Of a stretch of 14,669 nt of DNA, positions 6,990-12,464 are shown one piece after another (the stretch's first letter is position 1; every line of letters begins with the position of its first letter). The notes below the pieces were generated by a model. That model made no database searches, had not been told where the DNA came from, and saw only the letters and a list, made by a program, of their open reading frames with translations. Source of the stretch: Anaerolineae bacterium. Lineage in GTDB: Bacteria > Chloroflexota > Anaerolineae > JACIWR01. Both the position numbers and the translations under genes were made by a program. The stretch lies in the NCBI GenBank assembly GCA_021162125.1, contig JAGGZG010000153.1, positions 1 to 14,669 of the forward strand, read 5' to 3'.

Positions 6990-7577
6990 TCACCGCGAGA
7001 CGAAGGGATTACCGCGCACGAAGAAGCGCCACGGCGCGGTGAGCGCGGCTTCGTCCCCCCGCACGCCCACGCGAGGGCCAGTCTCCACGTCCGCGTCGTC
7101 CACCGGTGGCCCGGCCTCGATGAACAACGGGCCATCGGCACACAGGTCCAGACCGTTGAAGGTGCGATCAATGGCCAGCGCCTGACACAGCTTGGCCGGA
7201 CCGCTGGTCAGCTCGCGGTCGGGGCGGCCCTGGCGCAGGCGGCGCATAGTCGCCAGCCCCTCCACGGGCTCCAATGCACGGATGAGCACCGCCGCGGGGA
7301 AGCCCTCGTCCGCGGTGACGACGTTCAGGCAATGGTGCATCCCGTAGATAAAGTACACGTAGGCGTGACCAGGTGGGCCGTACATCACGGCATTGCGCGC
7401 CGTGCGCCCGCAGGCAGCGTGACACGCCCGGTCCGTCTCACCGACGTAGGCCTCTACTTCGACGATGCGCCCGCTGAGCCGCTCGCCCTCCAACAGGCGA
7501 ACCAACCGTTGGCCCAGGAGATCGCGGGCGACGGCCAAAGTGTCACGGGCGTAGAACTCACGAGACAGCCGCGACAT
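6990..7577 (-). CDS. mpg: DNA-3-methyladenine glycosylase, AAG/MPG family
   Basis: Base-excision repair glycosylase that removes alkylated purines such as 3-methyladenine and hypoxanthine. The 195 residues match the family length. GRIVEVEAYVG (36-46) holds the catalytic Glu (E42) and stacking Y44. ACHAA supplies H53, and HAYVYFIYGMHHCLNV (71-86) includes the second stacking tyrosine Y75. LTSGPAKLCQAL and the C-terminal TAPWRFFVRGNPFVSR are also family landmarks. TTG 7595 is in frame, but ATG 7577 is preferred because CAGGAG lies just upstream of it. A promoter at 7674-7702 and a possible 26-residue upstream ORF (7558-7638) overlapping this start suggest translational coupling. No AlkA-like domain is present. 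Confidence 0.95.
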   Translation of the reverse strand: MSRLSREFYARDTLAVARDLLGQRLVRLLEGERLSGRIVEVEAYVGETDRACHAACGRTARNAVMYGPPGHAYVYFIYGMHHCLNVVTADEGFPAAVLIRALEPVEGLATMRRLRQGRPDRELTSGPAKLCQALAIDRTFNGLDLCADGPLFIEAGPPVDDADVETGPRVGVRGDEAALTAPWRFFVRGNPFVSR

Positions 7578-7638
7578 CGCGTTGGTCTCCTGCAATTGGC
7601 ATGGGGATGGTCAGCGTGTCACGGTCAGTCGCTAGCAC
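7558..7638 (-). CDS. Possible 26-residue upstream ORF in the mpg leader
   Basis: GTG 7638 follows AGGAGG by 5 nt and opens 26 codons, ending 20 nt inside mpg in another frame. The predicted transcription start (near 7667) falls just before this ribosome-binding site, so it would be the first cistron of the mpg mRNA. The peptide contains LATDRDTLTIPMPIAGDQRD, with no similarity that I recognise. It could be a leader peptide that controls mpg translation, or chance. The strong ribosome-binding site is its best support. Confidence 0.35.
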   Translation of the reverse strand: MLATDRDTLTIPMPIAGDQRDVAAVS

Positions 7639-7673
7639 TTCAACCTCCTGATGCCCGTCATCGAGTGGTGGAT

Positions 7674-7702
7674 ATTCTACCACAAGCTGTCTCCGTGGGC
7701 AA
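7674..7702 (-). promoter_or_regulatory. Sigma70-type promoter for mpg
   Basis: Minus-strand TTGCCC (7697-7702), a 17-nt spacer ending GTGG, then TAGAAT (7674-7679). The expected start near 7667 leaves a leader of about 90 nt before the mpg ATG. Confidence 0.65.
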
Positions 7703-7715
7703 CCGAACCAGAGCA

Positions 7716-7753
7716 TAAAGTGCGACGCACTTCTCAAAGTACGTCGCACTTTA
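7716..7753 (-). terminator. Probable terminator of galT
   Basis: The perfect 12-bp arms 7716-7727 and 7742-7753 (TAAAGTGCGACG type) enclose a 14-nt loop and end in TTTA on the minus strand. The element lies 22 nt beyond the galT stop and just upstream of the mpg promoter, so it would insulate the two genes. The left arm plus loop also contains a second palindrome, AAGTGCG-A-CGCACTT, allowing an alternative fold. Confidence 0.6.
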
Positions 7754-7775
7754 CTACGCAACAAGCATTGGGCGC

Positions 7776-8831
7776 TCAGCTCGCGCAGGCATCCTCACCC
7801 TGGGGCAGCGCCTCCCGCAGGTAGCGGGCCGCGTCCTCCGGCGGCACGGGGTTGATGTAAAAGCCCGTGCCCCACTCGAACCCGGCGACGCGCGTCAGAC
7901 GGGGCATGATCTCGATGTGCCAGTGCCAGTCTTGTTCAATCGTGGTCCAGTAACCGGGTCGCTTGGCTATGGCCTTGGTATTAGGCGCAACGTGGAACAC
8001 GAAGTTGTACGGAGGATCGTTCAGGCTTACCTTCAGGCGGGTGAGAATGTCTTTCATGATCCAGGCCAGGCTTTTGATCTGCCCTTCTGAGATGTTGGCG
8101 AAAGTGTGGCGATGTACCTTAGGGGCGATGAACACCTCGAAGGGGAAGCGCGAGGCATAAGGACAAAGAGCTATGAAGTCCTCATTCTGGCTGATTACAC
8201 GGATCCCTTCCTTGAGTTCCTGGCGGATGATGTCGCAGAACAGACATCGCTCCTTGCGCATGTAATGTTCGCGGGCGGAGTCGAGTTCTATCGAAATGGT
8301 GCGCGGGGTGATCGGGGTGGCGATGAGCTGCGTGTGTGGATGTGAGAGGGACGCGCCGGCCGTCATCCCATAGTTTTTGAAGATCAGCACGTAGCGGAAG
8401 CGTGGATCCCCCATGAGATCATTCAGCCGGCGCTGGTAAGCGCGGAAGACCAACTCCAGGTGCTCCAGTGGCTGATCCGCCAGATGCAGGTTGTGGTCGG
8501 GGGTCTCGATCACTACTTCGTGAGCCCCTACCCCGTTCATCTTGTCGAAGATGCCCTCTCCTTCGCGGCTTAGGTCACCCTCGATACGCAGGGCCGGAAA
8601 CTTGTTAGAAACTACGCGGACGGTCCACCCAGGCTGGTTGGGTTGGGACCCGTTGAGCCGGTAGGCGAACACCTCTGGTGGAGTAGTGTGCTCATTGCCC
8701 TCACAGAACGGGCAGAATTTGCCGTTGGGTGTTTCATCCGTAGACCCGGTGAAATCGCAGGGCCGCTTGGCTCGCTCGGTGGCAATGATGACCCATCGTC
8801 TTTGGATAGGGTCATGTCGTAGCTCTGGCAT
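7776..8831 (-). CDS. galT: Galactose-1-phosphate uridylyltransferase
   Basis: Leloir-pathway enzyme that exchanges UDP-glucose and galactose-1-phosphate for UDP-galactose and glucose-1-phosphate; cytosolic. The 351 residues match the family. FCPFCEGNE gives the zinc cysteines C40 and C43. ASLSHPHTQLIATP (160-173) contains the HPH-Q motif, with H166 as the expected uridylylated nucleophile and Q168. A second CLFC pair (196-199) precedes the C-terminal domain, and FEVFIAPKVHRHTF (231-244) is the matching half-site motif. ATG 8831 has AGGAG 6 nt upstream. No galK or galE is adjacent; the enzyme may feed UDP-galactose to the window's glycosyltransferases. The promoter at 9158-9186 leaves an unusually long leader of about 320 nt, which carries a palindromic element. 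Confidence 0.95.
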   Translation of the reverse strand: MPELRHDPIQRRWVIIATERAKRPCDFTGSTDETPNGKFCPFCEGNEHTTPPEVFAYRLNGSQPNQPGWTVRVVSNKFPALRIEGDLSREGEGIFDKMNGVGAHEVVIETPDHNLHLADQPLEHLELVFRAYQRRLNDLMGDPRFRYVLIFKNYGMTAGASLSHPHTQLIATPITPRTISIELDSAREHYMRKERCLFCDIIRQELKEGIRVISQNEDFIALCPYASRFPFEVFIAPKVHRHTFANISEGQIKSLAWIMKDILTRLKVSLNDPPYNFVFHVAPNTKAIAKRPGYWTTIEQDWHWHIEIMPRLTRVAGFEWGTGFYINPVPPEDAARYLREALPQGEDACAS

Positions 8832-9157
8832 GAATGACTCCTGTTGTTGTTATGTACTGTATTCGTGGAGAGACCTCCACACACTCGAACGATTTAGTCT
8901 GCCCCCCTCCCGACTTATGATTGGCACTCAAGGTGGTCCCCATAATTGATTGAAGTGAACTTCTCACGTTACTCCTCAGGCCAGCGGTTGAAACCGCGCC
9001 TGAGGAGCTAAAGCTGGCTGTCCACCTGCGTGGACAGGCGCGTCCACGCAGGTGGACGCTCGGCTACAAGCCCTCTAGAGACGATTTCAATCGCTAACAG
9101 AAGTAGCCTGAGCAGTTACCTTCTCACTATCCTCATCCTGGCGACCACGTAAAAATA
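8832..9157. other. galT leader, no protein gene seen
   Basis: This 326-bp stretch would be transcribed as the galT leader. Apart from the palindromic element at 8972-9093, I see no coding potential or known riboswitch signature. Confidence 0.5.
8972..9093. repeat. Complex palindromic intergenic element made of four hairpins
   Basis: CTCCTCAGGC (8972-8981) pairs with GCCTGAGGAG (8998-9007), enclosing the perfect stem GCGGTT-GA-AACCGC (8984-8997). Next comes a perfect 16-bp inverted repeat, 9020-9035 with 9042-9057 (GTCCACCTGC type) across 6 nt, each arm itself near-palindromic. The block ends with CGATT-TC-AATCG (9082-9093). The overall plan, a TTGAAACCGC hairpin, a central GTCCxC palindrome and a TTTCAATCG end, resembles MITE/REP-like elements common in Chloroflexota and cyanobacteria as I recall them. 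It lies in the galT leader. No transposase is present. Confidence 0.65.
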
Positions 9158-9186
9158 AATATACCACAACTCTTGATAACACGCAA
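9158..9186 (-). promoter_or_regulatory. Sigma70-type promoter for galT (divergent)
   Basis: Minus-strand TTGCGT (9181-9186), a 17-nt spacer ending GTGG, then TATATT (9158-9163). The expected start near 9151 implies a leader of about 320 nt for galT. It is back to back with the trmO promoter at 9228-9256. Confidence 0.68.
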
Positions 9187-9195
9187 ACACCACCA

Positions 9196-9219
9196 ACGAG
9201 GAGATGTATTTCACCTCGT
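9196..9219. promoter_or_regulatory. Operator-like 24-bp dyad between divergent promoters
   Basis: ACGAGGnGA (9196-9204) mirrors TCnCCTCGT (9211-9219) with 6 nt between. Its centre (9207.5) is midway between the two -35 boxes (9186 and 9228). This spacing is what a regulator acting on both galT and the trmO operon would use. The symmetry is seen; regulation is inferred and no regulator gene is in the window. Confidence 0.45.
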
Positions 9220-9227
9220 CCGGCTAA

Positions 9228-9256
9228 TTGCCAGGAATCGCCAGAGCGGGTATAAT
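9228..9256 (+). promoter_or_regulatory. Sigma70-type promoter for the trmO operon (divergent)
   Basis: TTGCCA (9228-9233), a 17-nt spacer ending CGGG, then a perfect TATAAT (9251-9256). The predicted start near 9263 gives a leader of about 215 nt that includes repeat copy 1 with its terminal inverted repeats. Confidence 0.75.
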
Positions 9257-9352
9257 GGGACAGTGATTTGACTTGTGAGACATCCCCCCAGGTTGCTGAA
9301 ACCCAATGGCACTAACTTTCACGCTATCGGGTCCCAAAACTGCGGGGGGGAG

Positions 9353-9461
9353 ATATAGGGATAGCGCAGCAAATCCCTGGGGAGCACGAGGGGTATCCCT
9401 TCGCTTTTTCTCTCCCCCAACACCTTGTGGGCAGCGCCGACTTATTGCGCTATCCCGATAT
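9353..9461 (+). repeat. MITE-like element containing direct-repeat copy 1
   Basis: ATATAGGGATAGCGCA (9353-9368) and its inverse (9446-9461) match in 15 of 16 positions, giving terminal inverted repeats of a 109-bp element. Its core, 9374-9455, matches 11766-11847 at 70 of 82 positions without gaps, with the first 26 bases identical. The right end lies 17 nt before the trmO ATG, so the element occupies the leader of that operon. It has no coding capacity beyond chance. Confidence 0.65.
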
Positions 9462-9478
9462 AGACAGAGGAGATGGCA

Positions 9479-9925
9479 ATGGACGTCTGTCTGCGTTCCA
9501 TCGGACACGTGGTCAGCCCCGTCAAATTTCCGGAGCGGGTGCAGAGAGAGAGCGTGGAGGCCCAGGTAATCATTGACCCGGAATGGGCCGAGGCGCTGGA
9601 GGGAGTCGAGGAATTCTCTCACATCTGGGTGCTCTTTTATTTGCACCACGTGACGGAAGAGCATCCCTTCGTCGCCAAAGTCCACCCCATGGGCCGGCGG
9701 AAACTCCCGCTCGTGGGTGTGCTGGCCACTCGTACTCCTTACCGTCCTAATCCCATCGCTCTCACGGTGGTGCGCTTGCTGCGCCGCGAGGGCAACGTGC
9801 TCACCGTGCGCGGGCTCGATGCTTACGATGGCTCCCCTGTGCTGGACATCAAGCCCTACATCGCTCCCGGTGACCTCATCCCTGAAGCCACGGCACCCGA
9901 CTGGGTGCGTCAGATGCGAGATTAA
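9479..9925 (+). CDS. trmO: tRNA (N6-threonylcarbamoyladenosine-37-N6)-methyltransferase, TrmO/TsaA family
   Basis: SAM-dependent methyltransferase expected to methylate t6A37 in threonine tRNA anticodon loops. The 148 residues form only the UPF0066 beta-barrel domain; E. coli TrmO (about 235 residues) has an extra C-terminal domain, so this is the short form. Landmarks are EFSHIWVLF (45-53), TRTPYRPNPIAL (84-95) and LDAYDGSPVLDIKPY (113-127). Two ATGs lie 6 nt apart; the second (9479) is chosen because GAGGAG directly abuts the first and gives 6-nt spacing to the second. The gene opens a plus-strand operon, followed 23 nt later by a hydroxyacid dehydrogenase. It starts 17 nt after a MITE-like repeat. 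Some TsaA homologues are annotated only by domain, so substrate certainty is moderate. Confidence 0.88.
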   Translation: MDVCLRSIGHVVSPVKFPERVQRESVEAQVIIDPEWAEALEGVEEFSHIWVLFYLHHVTEEHPFVAKVHPMGRRKLPLVGVLATRTPYRPNPIALTVVRLLRREGNVLTVRGLDAYDGSPVLDIKPYIAPGDLIPEATAPDWVRQMRD

Positions 9926-9948
9926 ATATTGAGTGAGGGAAATGCTTT

Positions 9949-10992
9949 ATGCAAACAATCAACGTCCTGTCCACCAGCCGATTCAGCGACGAGCTGCTTG
10001 ACCGATTACGTGCCGTCTCACCTCGGCTGCGCATCCGCCAACAGACCTGCCACGACGCGGCGGAGGTGGCAGCAGCGCTGACGAGCGACGTGGAAGTGCT
10101 TTACACCTTTCACGTCCCCGATGACCTGCTGATGCGCGCTCCTCGTCTCCGCTGGATTCAACTGCACAGCGCTGGGGCCGACCACCTGTTGGATAATCCG
10201 GTGATGCAGAGCGATGTCCTCGTCACCACCACCAGCGGGTTACACGCGGTGCGCATCGCCGAGTATGTCTTCGCTTCCATCCTGGCCTTTGCCTATCGCG
10301 TGCCTCTCATGTTGCACTACCAGCGTCGCCGCAAGTGGCCCAGCGGACGGTGGGACCTCTTCGCCGGGTTGGAGCTGCGGGAACAGACAATCGGCCTCGT
10401 CGGCTACGGGAGTATTGGACGCGAGGTGGGGCGCATTGCCCACGCTCTCGGCATGCGAGTGCTGGCCAGCAGGCGCAGTGCCGGGCGGCCGGCCGCTGAC
10501 CACGAGTATCATCGCCCAACCAGCGACAAGTACCACATCCCCGGCACCGGTGACCCGGAAGGTGTGCTTGTATCACGCCTGTACCCGCCGGATAAATTAA
10601 CCGAGATGGTTGCCGAATGTGACTTCGTCGTTGTGTCCACTCCCCTGACACCGCAGACGCGAGGCCTGATCAACGAGACCGTGTTGCGGGCCATGAAGCC
10701 GAACGCATACCTGGTGAACGTTGGGCGTGGGCCGGTGATAGACGAGCGCGCGCTCATCCGTGCCCTCCGCGAGAAGTGGATTGCCGGAGCGGGGTTGGAC
10801 GTGTTCGAGGAGGAGCCTCTCCCGGCCGACAGCCCCCTGTGGGAGATGGATAACGTCATCATCTCGCCGCACGTGGCTGGCTTCACCTTGCGTTACGACG
10901 AGCGAGCGGTCGAGATTTTCACCGAGAATCTGCGTCGCTACCTGGCCGGTGAGCGATTGTTGAACCTGGTGGACAAGAGCAGGGGGTACTGA
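9949..10992 (+). CDS. D-isomer-specific 2-hydroxyacid dehydrogenase
   Basis: NAD(P)-dependent reductase of a 2-oxoacid to a D-2-hydroxyacid; 347 residues. The Rossmann motif VGYGSIGREVG is at 151-161. The catalytic triad is R260 (NVGRGPVID), E289 (LDVFEEEP) and H308 (ISPHVAGF). HAVRIAEYVFASILA (99-113) is the usual dimer/hinge helix. Between the first Rossmann half and VAECDFVVV there is an extra stretch of about 30 residues (181-213, rich in H, Y, G, P) that shorter members lack. ATG 9949 follows GAGGG. The downstream HAD gene starts one base inside this stop, indicating tight coupling. Glyoxylate, hydroxypyruvate, phosphoglycerate or another oxoacid could be the substrate; the sequence does not decide it. 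Confidence 0.9.
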   Translation: MQTINVLSTSRFSDELLDRLRAVSPRLRIRQQTCHDAAEVAAALTSDVEVLYTFHVPDDLLMRAPRLRWIQLHSAGADHLLDNPVMQSDVLVTTTSGLHAVRIAEYVFASILAFAYRVPLMLHYQRRRKWPSGRWDLFAGLELREQTIGLVGYGSIGREVGRIAHALGMRVLASRRSAGRPAADHEYHRPTSDKYHIPGTGDPEGVLVSRLYPPDKLTEMVAECDFVVVSTPLTPQTRGLINETVLRAMKPNAYLVNVGRGPVIDERALIRALREKWIAGAGLDVFEEEPLPADSPLWEMDNVIISPHVAGFTLRYDERAVEIFTENLRRYLAGERLLNLVDKSRGY

Positions 10993-11747
10993 TGACCGTC
11001 ATTCGCGGCGTCATCTTCGACCTGGGATATACTTTGATGTACCTGGATGGCGACTGGGAGGAGATCGAGGCCCAGGGCACAGCCGGCATGGGGGAGTTCC
11101 TGGTGGAGCAGGGATTTGCCCTGGACCCAGCTGCCTTCGGGCAGGCATTTCTTGCCCGCCGTCAGGAAGGATACGCCCGTGCCACGAAAACGCGGATCGA
11201 GGTTCTGGCCACTGACACCCTGCGCGCAACCCTGGCCGCTTTTGGCTACCCCCACGTGGACGACAAGCTGATCGAGGATGCAGTGCGGCGCTACTTTGTG
11301 CCCGAGGAAGAGCACTACGTCGCCTACCCGGACGCGCTGGACGTGTTACGCCGACTCAGCGACCTGGGCTATCGCCTGGGCATGATCTCCAATGCCACCG
11401 ACGCCCCGCTCATTGACCGTCTGGTGGACCGCCTTGGGTTCCGGCCGTGGTTGCGGCCCGCCCTGTCCTCGGCGGGAGTGAGCATTCGCAAGCCCGACCC
11501 GCGCATCTTCCGAATGGTATTGGATGAGTGGGGCCTGCGGCCAGAGCAAGCAGTAATGGTCGGCGACACCCTGGAGGCGGACATCCTGGGCGCGCGGCTT
11601 ACCGGGATGTACGGTGTGCTGGTGACCATGCGGGAAAATCCCCGCAACGCCAACTGCCCCGACGTACGACCGGATGCCCAGGTAGATAGCCTTTCCCTGC
11701 TCCCCCAGGTTATCACCTCCCTGGGAAACCGGCCCCCTGTTTCTTGA
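10992..11747 (+). CDS. HAD-superfamily hydrolase (phosphatase-like)
   Basis: A 251-residue HAD hydrolase with an alpha-helical cap (about 20-110). Motif I is FDLGYTL: nucleophile D10 is present, but the usual acid/base Asp two residues later is G12. Motif II is ISNATD (S133), motif III is RKPDPRIF (K167) and motif IV is VGDTLEADI (D192, D197). FDLGxxx is found in a number of genuine HAD phosphatases, so activity is not ruled out, but phosphoryl transfer may be slower or mechanistically altered. The ATG overlaps the TGA of the dehydrogenase (10990-10994), so the two are made together. Phosphoglycolate- or sugar-phosphate-type substrates would fit the neighbour; this is inference. Confidence 0.9.
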   Translation: MTVIRGVIFDLGYTLMYLDGDWEEIEAQGTAGMGEFLVEQGFALDPAAFGQAFLARRQEGYARATKTRIEVLATDTLRATLAAFGYPHVDDKLIEDAVRRYFVPEEEHYVAYPDALDVLRRLSDLGYRLGMISNATDAPLIDRLVDRLGFRPWLRPALSSAGVSIRKPDPRIFRMVLDEWGLRPEQAVMVGDTLEADILGARLTGMYGVLVTMRENPRNANCPDVRPDAQVDSLSLLPQVITSLGNRPPVS

Positions 11748-11765
11748 GGGAAAGCGGGCCATTCA

Positions 11766-11847
11766 TCCCTGGGGAGCACGAGGGGTATCCCCACGTTTTC
11801 TCTCTTTCCCAACACCTTGTGGGTAGCGCCGGTTCGTGGCGCTATCC
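11766..11847 (+). repeat. Direct-repeat copy 2 (82 bp), downstream of the HAD gene
   Basis: Ungapped match to 9374-9455 at 70 of 82 positions. Conserved blocks are CCCTGGGGAGCACGAGGGG, TATCCC and CCCAACACCTTGTGGG. The right end forms a 7-bp hairpin, TAGCGCC (11824-11830) with GGCGCTA (11838-11844). The left terminal inverted repeat present at copy 1 is missing. It lies 19 bp past the HAD stop and just before the tRNA promoter, so it may double as the operon end. Confidence 0.65.
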
Positions 11848-11862
11848 TCTGCCACGCTCAAT

Positions 11863-11891
11863 TTGCGAGAAACGGGGATTAGTGGTAAAAT
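11863..11891 (+). promoter_or_regulatory. Promoter of the tRNA cluster
   Basis: TTGCGA (11863-11868), a 17-nt spacer ending GTGG, then TAAAAT (11886-11891). The start is expected near 11898, 30 nt ahead of tRNA-Phe. A CAGTGA-AA-TCACTG hairpin (11910-11923) sits in the leader that would be removed by RNase P. Confidence 0.7.
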
Positions 11892-11927
11892 AGCGAGCGA
11901 AGTTGGCTTCAGTGAAATCACTGGCGT

Positions 11928-12000
11928 GCCGAGGTAGCTCAGCTGGTAGAGCACTTGACTGAAAATCAAGGGGTCCCCAGTTCAAGTCTGGGCCTCGGCA
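11928..12000 (+). tRNA. tRNA-Phe (anticodon GAA)
   Basis: A 73-nt cloverleaf: acceptor GCCGAGG/CCTCGGC, D stem GCTC/GAGC, anticodon stem CTTGA/TCAAG with loop CTGAAAA, T stem CCCAG/CTGGG with loop TTCAAGT, discriminator A. CCA is not encoded. First of a run of closely spaced tRNAs under one promoter. Confidence 0.97.
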
Positions 12001-12007
12001 TCGGCCG

Positions 12008-12080
<73 letters not shown>

Positions 12081-12085
12081 CTCGG

Positions 12086-12160
12086 GGCGACGTAGCCAAG
12101 TGGCAAGGCAAGGGTCTGCAAAACCCTCATTCGCCGGTTCAAATCCGGCCGTCGCCTCCA
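12086..12160 (+). tRNA. tRNA-Cys (anticodon GCA), CCA encoded
   Basis: Acceptor GGCGACG/CGTCGCC, anticodon stem AGGGT/ACCCT with loop CTGCAAA, T stem GCCGG/CCGGC with loop TTCAAAT, and discriminator T as expected for Cys. It is the only tRNA here with the 3' CCA in the DNA (12158-12160). It starts 5 nt after tRNA-Gly. Confidence 0.97.
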
Positions 12161-12175
12161 TAATGCAAGCAAAAC

Positions 12176-12212
12176 AAAGGCTGATAGCAATGACTTGTTG
12201 CTATCAGCCTTT
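12176..12212 (+). terminator. Terminator after the Phe-Gly-Cys tRNA run
   Basis: A perfect 15-bp stem (12176-12190 with 12198-12212) with loop TGACTTG, ending in TTTA. The T-run is short, so read-through into tRNA-Leu is possible; no clear promoter for tRNA-Leu is visible downstream. Confidence 0.75.
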
Positions 12213-12247
12213 ACCTAAGAGCCTGTTGGAAACTTTCGTACCCCCAG

Positions 12248-12275
12248 CCTCCGAGGTCTACTAAGACCTCGGAGG
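12248..12275. repeat. Palindrome of the CCTCCGAGGTCT type
   Basis: A perfect 12-bp inverted repeat (12248-12259 with 12264-12275) around loop ACTA. A further GTCT copy follows the right arm. It lies between tRNA-Cys and tRNA-Leu. It looks like a dispersed intergenic repeat rather than a terminator because it lacks a T-run. Confidence 0.55.
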
Positions 12276-12305
12276 TCTAACCCCCGCATTTCCCGGACAC
12301 GCTAA

Positions 12306-12388
12306 GGGGCGGTGGCGAAATGGCAGACGCTGCGGACTTAAAATCCGCTGGAGGTAACTCCGTGAGGGTTCGACTCCCTCCCGCCCTA
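12306..12388 (+). tRNA. tRNA-Leu (anticodon TAA)
   Basis: An 83-nt class II tRNA: anticodon stem GCGGA/TCCGC with loop CTTAAAA, long variable arm with stem GGAG/CTCC, T stem GAGGG/CCCTC with loop TTCGACT, discriminator A. The acceptor GGGGCGG/CCGCCCT has a G1-U72 wobble at its end. CCA is not encoded. Confidence 0.95.
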
Positions 12389-12401
12389 CTGGCCGTAATT
12401 G

Positions 12402-12434
12402 AGAACCCCGTTTTCTGAGAGAAAACGGGGTTCT
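12402..12434 (+). terminator. Strong terminator after tRNA-Leu, possibly bidirectional
   Basis: A perfect 15-bp stem (12402-12416 with 12420-12434) with a 3-nt loop GAG, ending in TTCTTAG. It lies 13 nt after tRNA-Leu and 30 nt beyond the convergent NUDIX gene's stop, so it could serve both. Confidence 0.8.
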
Positions 12435-12464
12435 TAGAAGGCACTGTAAACTCGTAGTGATCCC

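Noticed and set aside
9224..9685. Minus-strand frame of 153 codons overlapping repeat copy 1
   Set aside because: It spans the trmO start on the other strand; its shared peptide with the second repeat only reflects DNA repeat similarity, not a gene.
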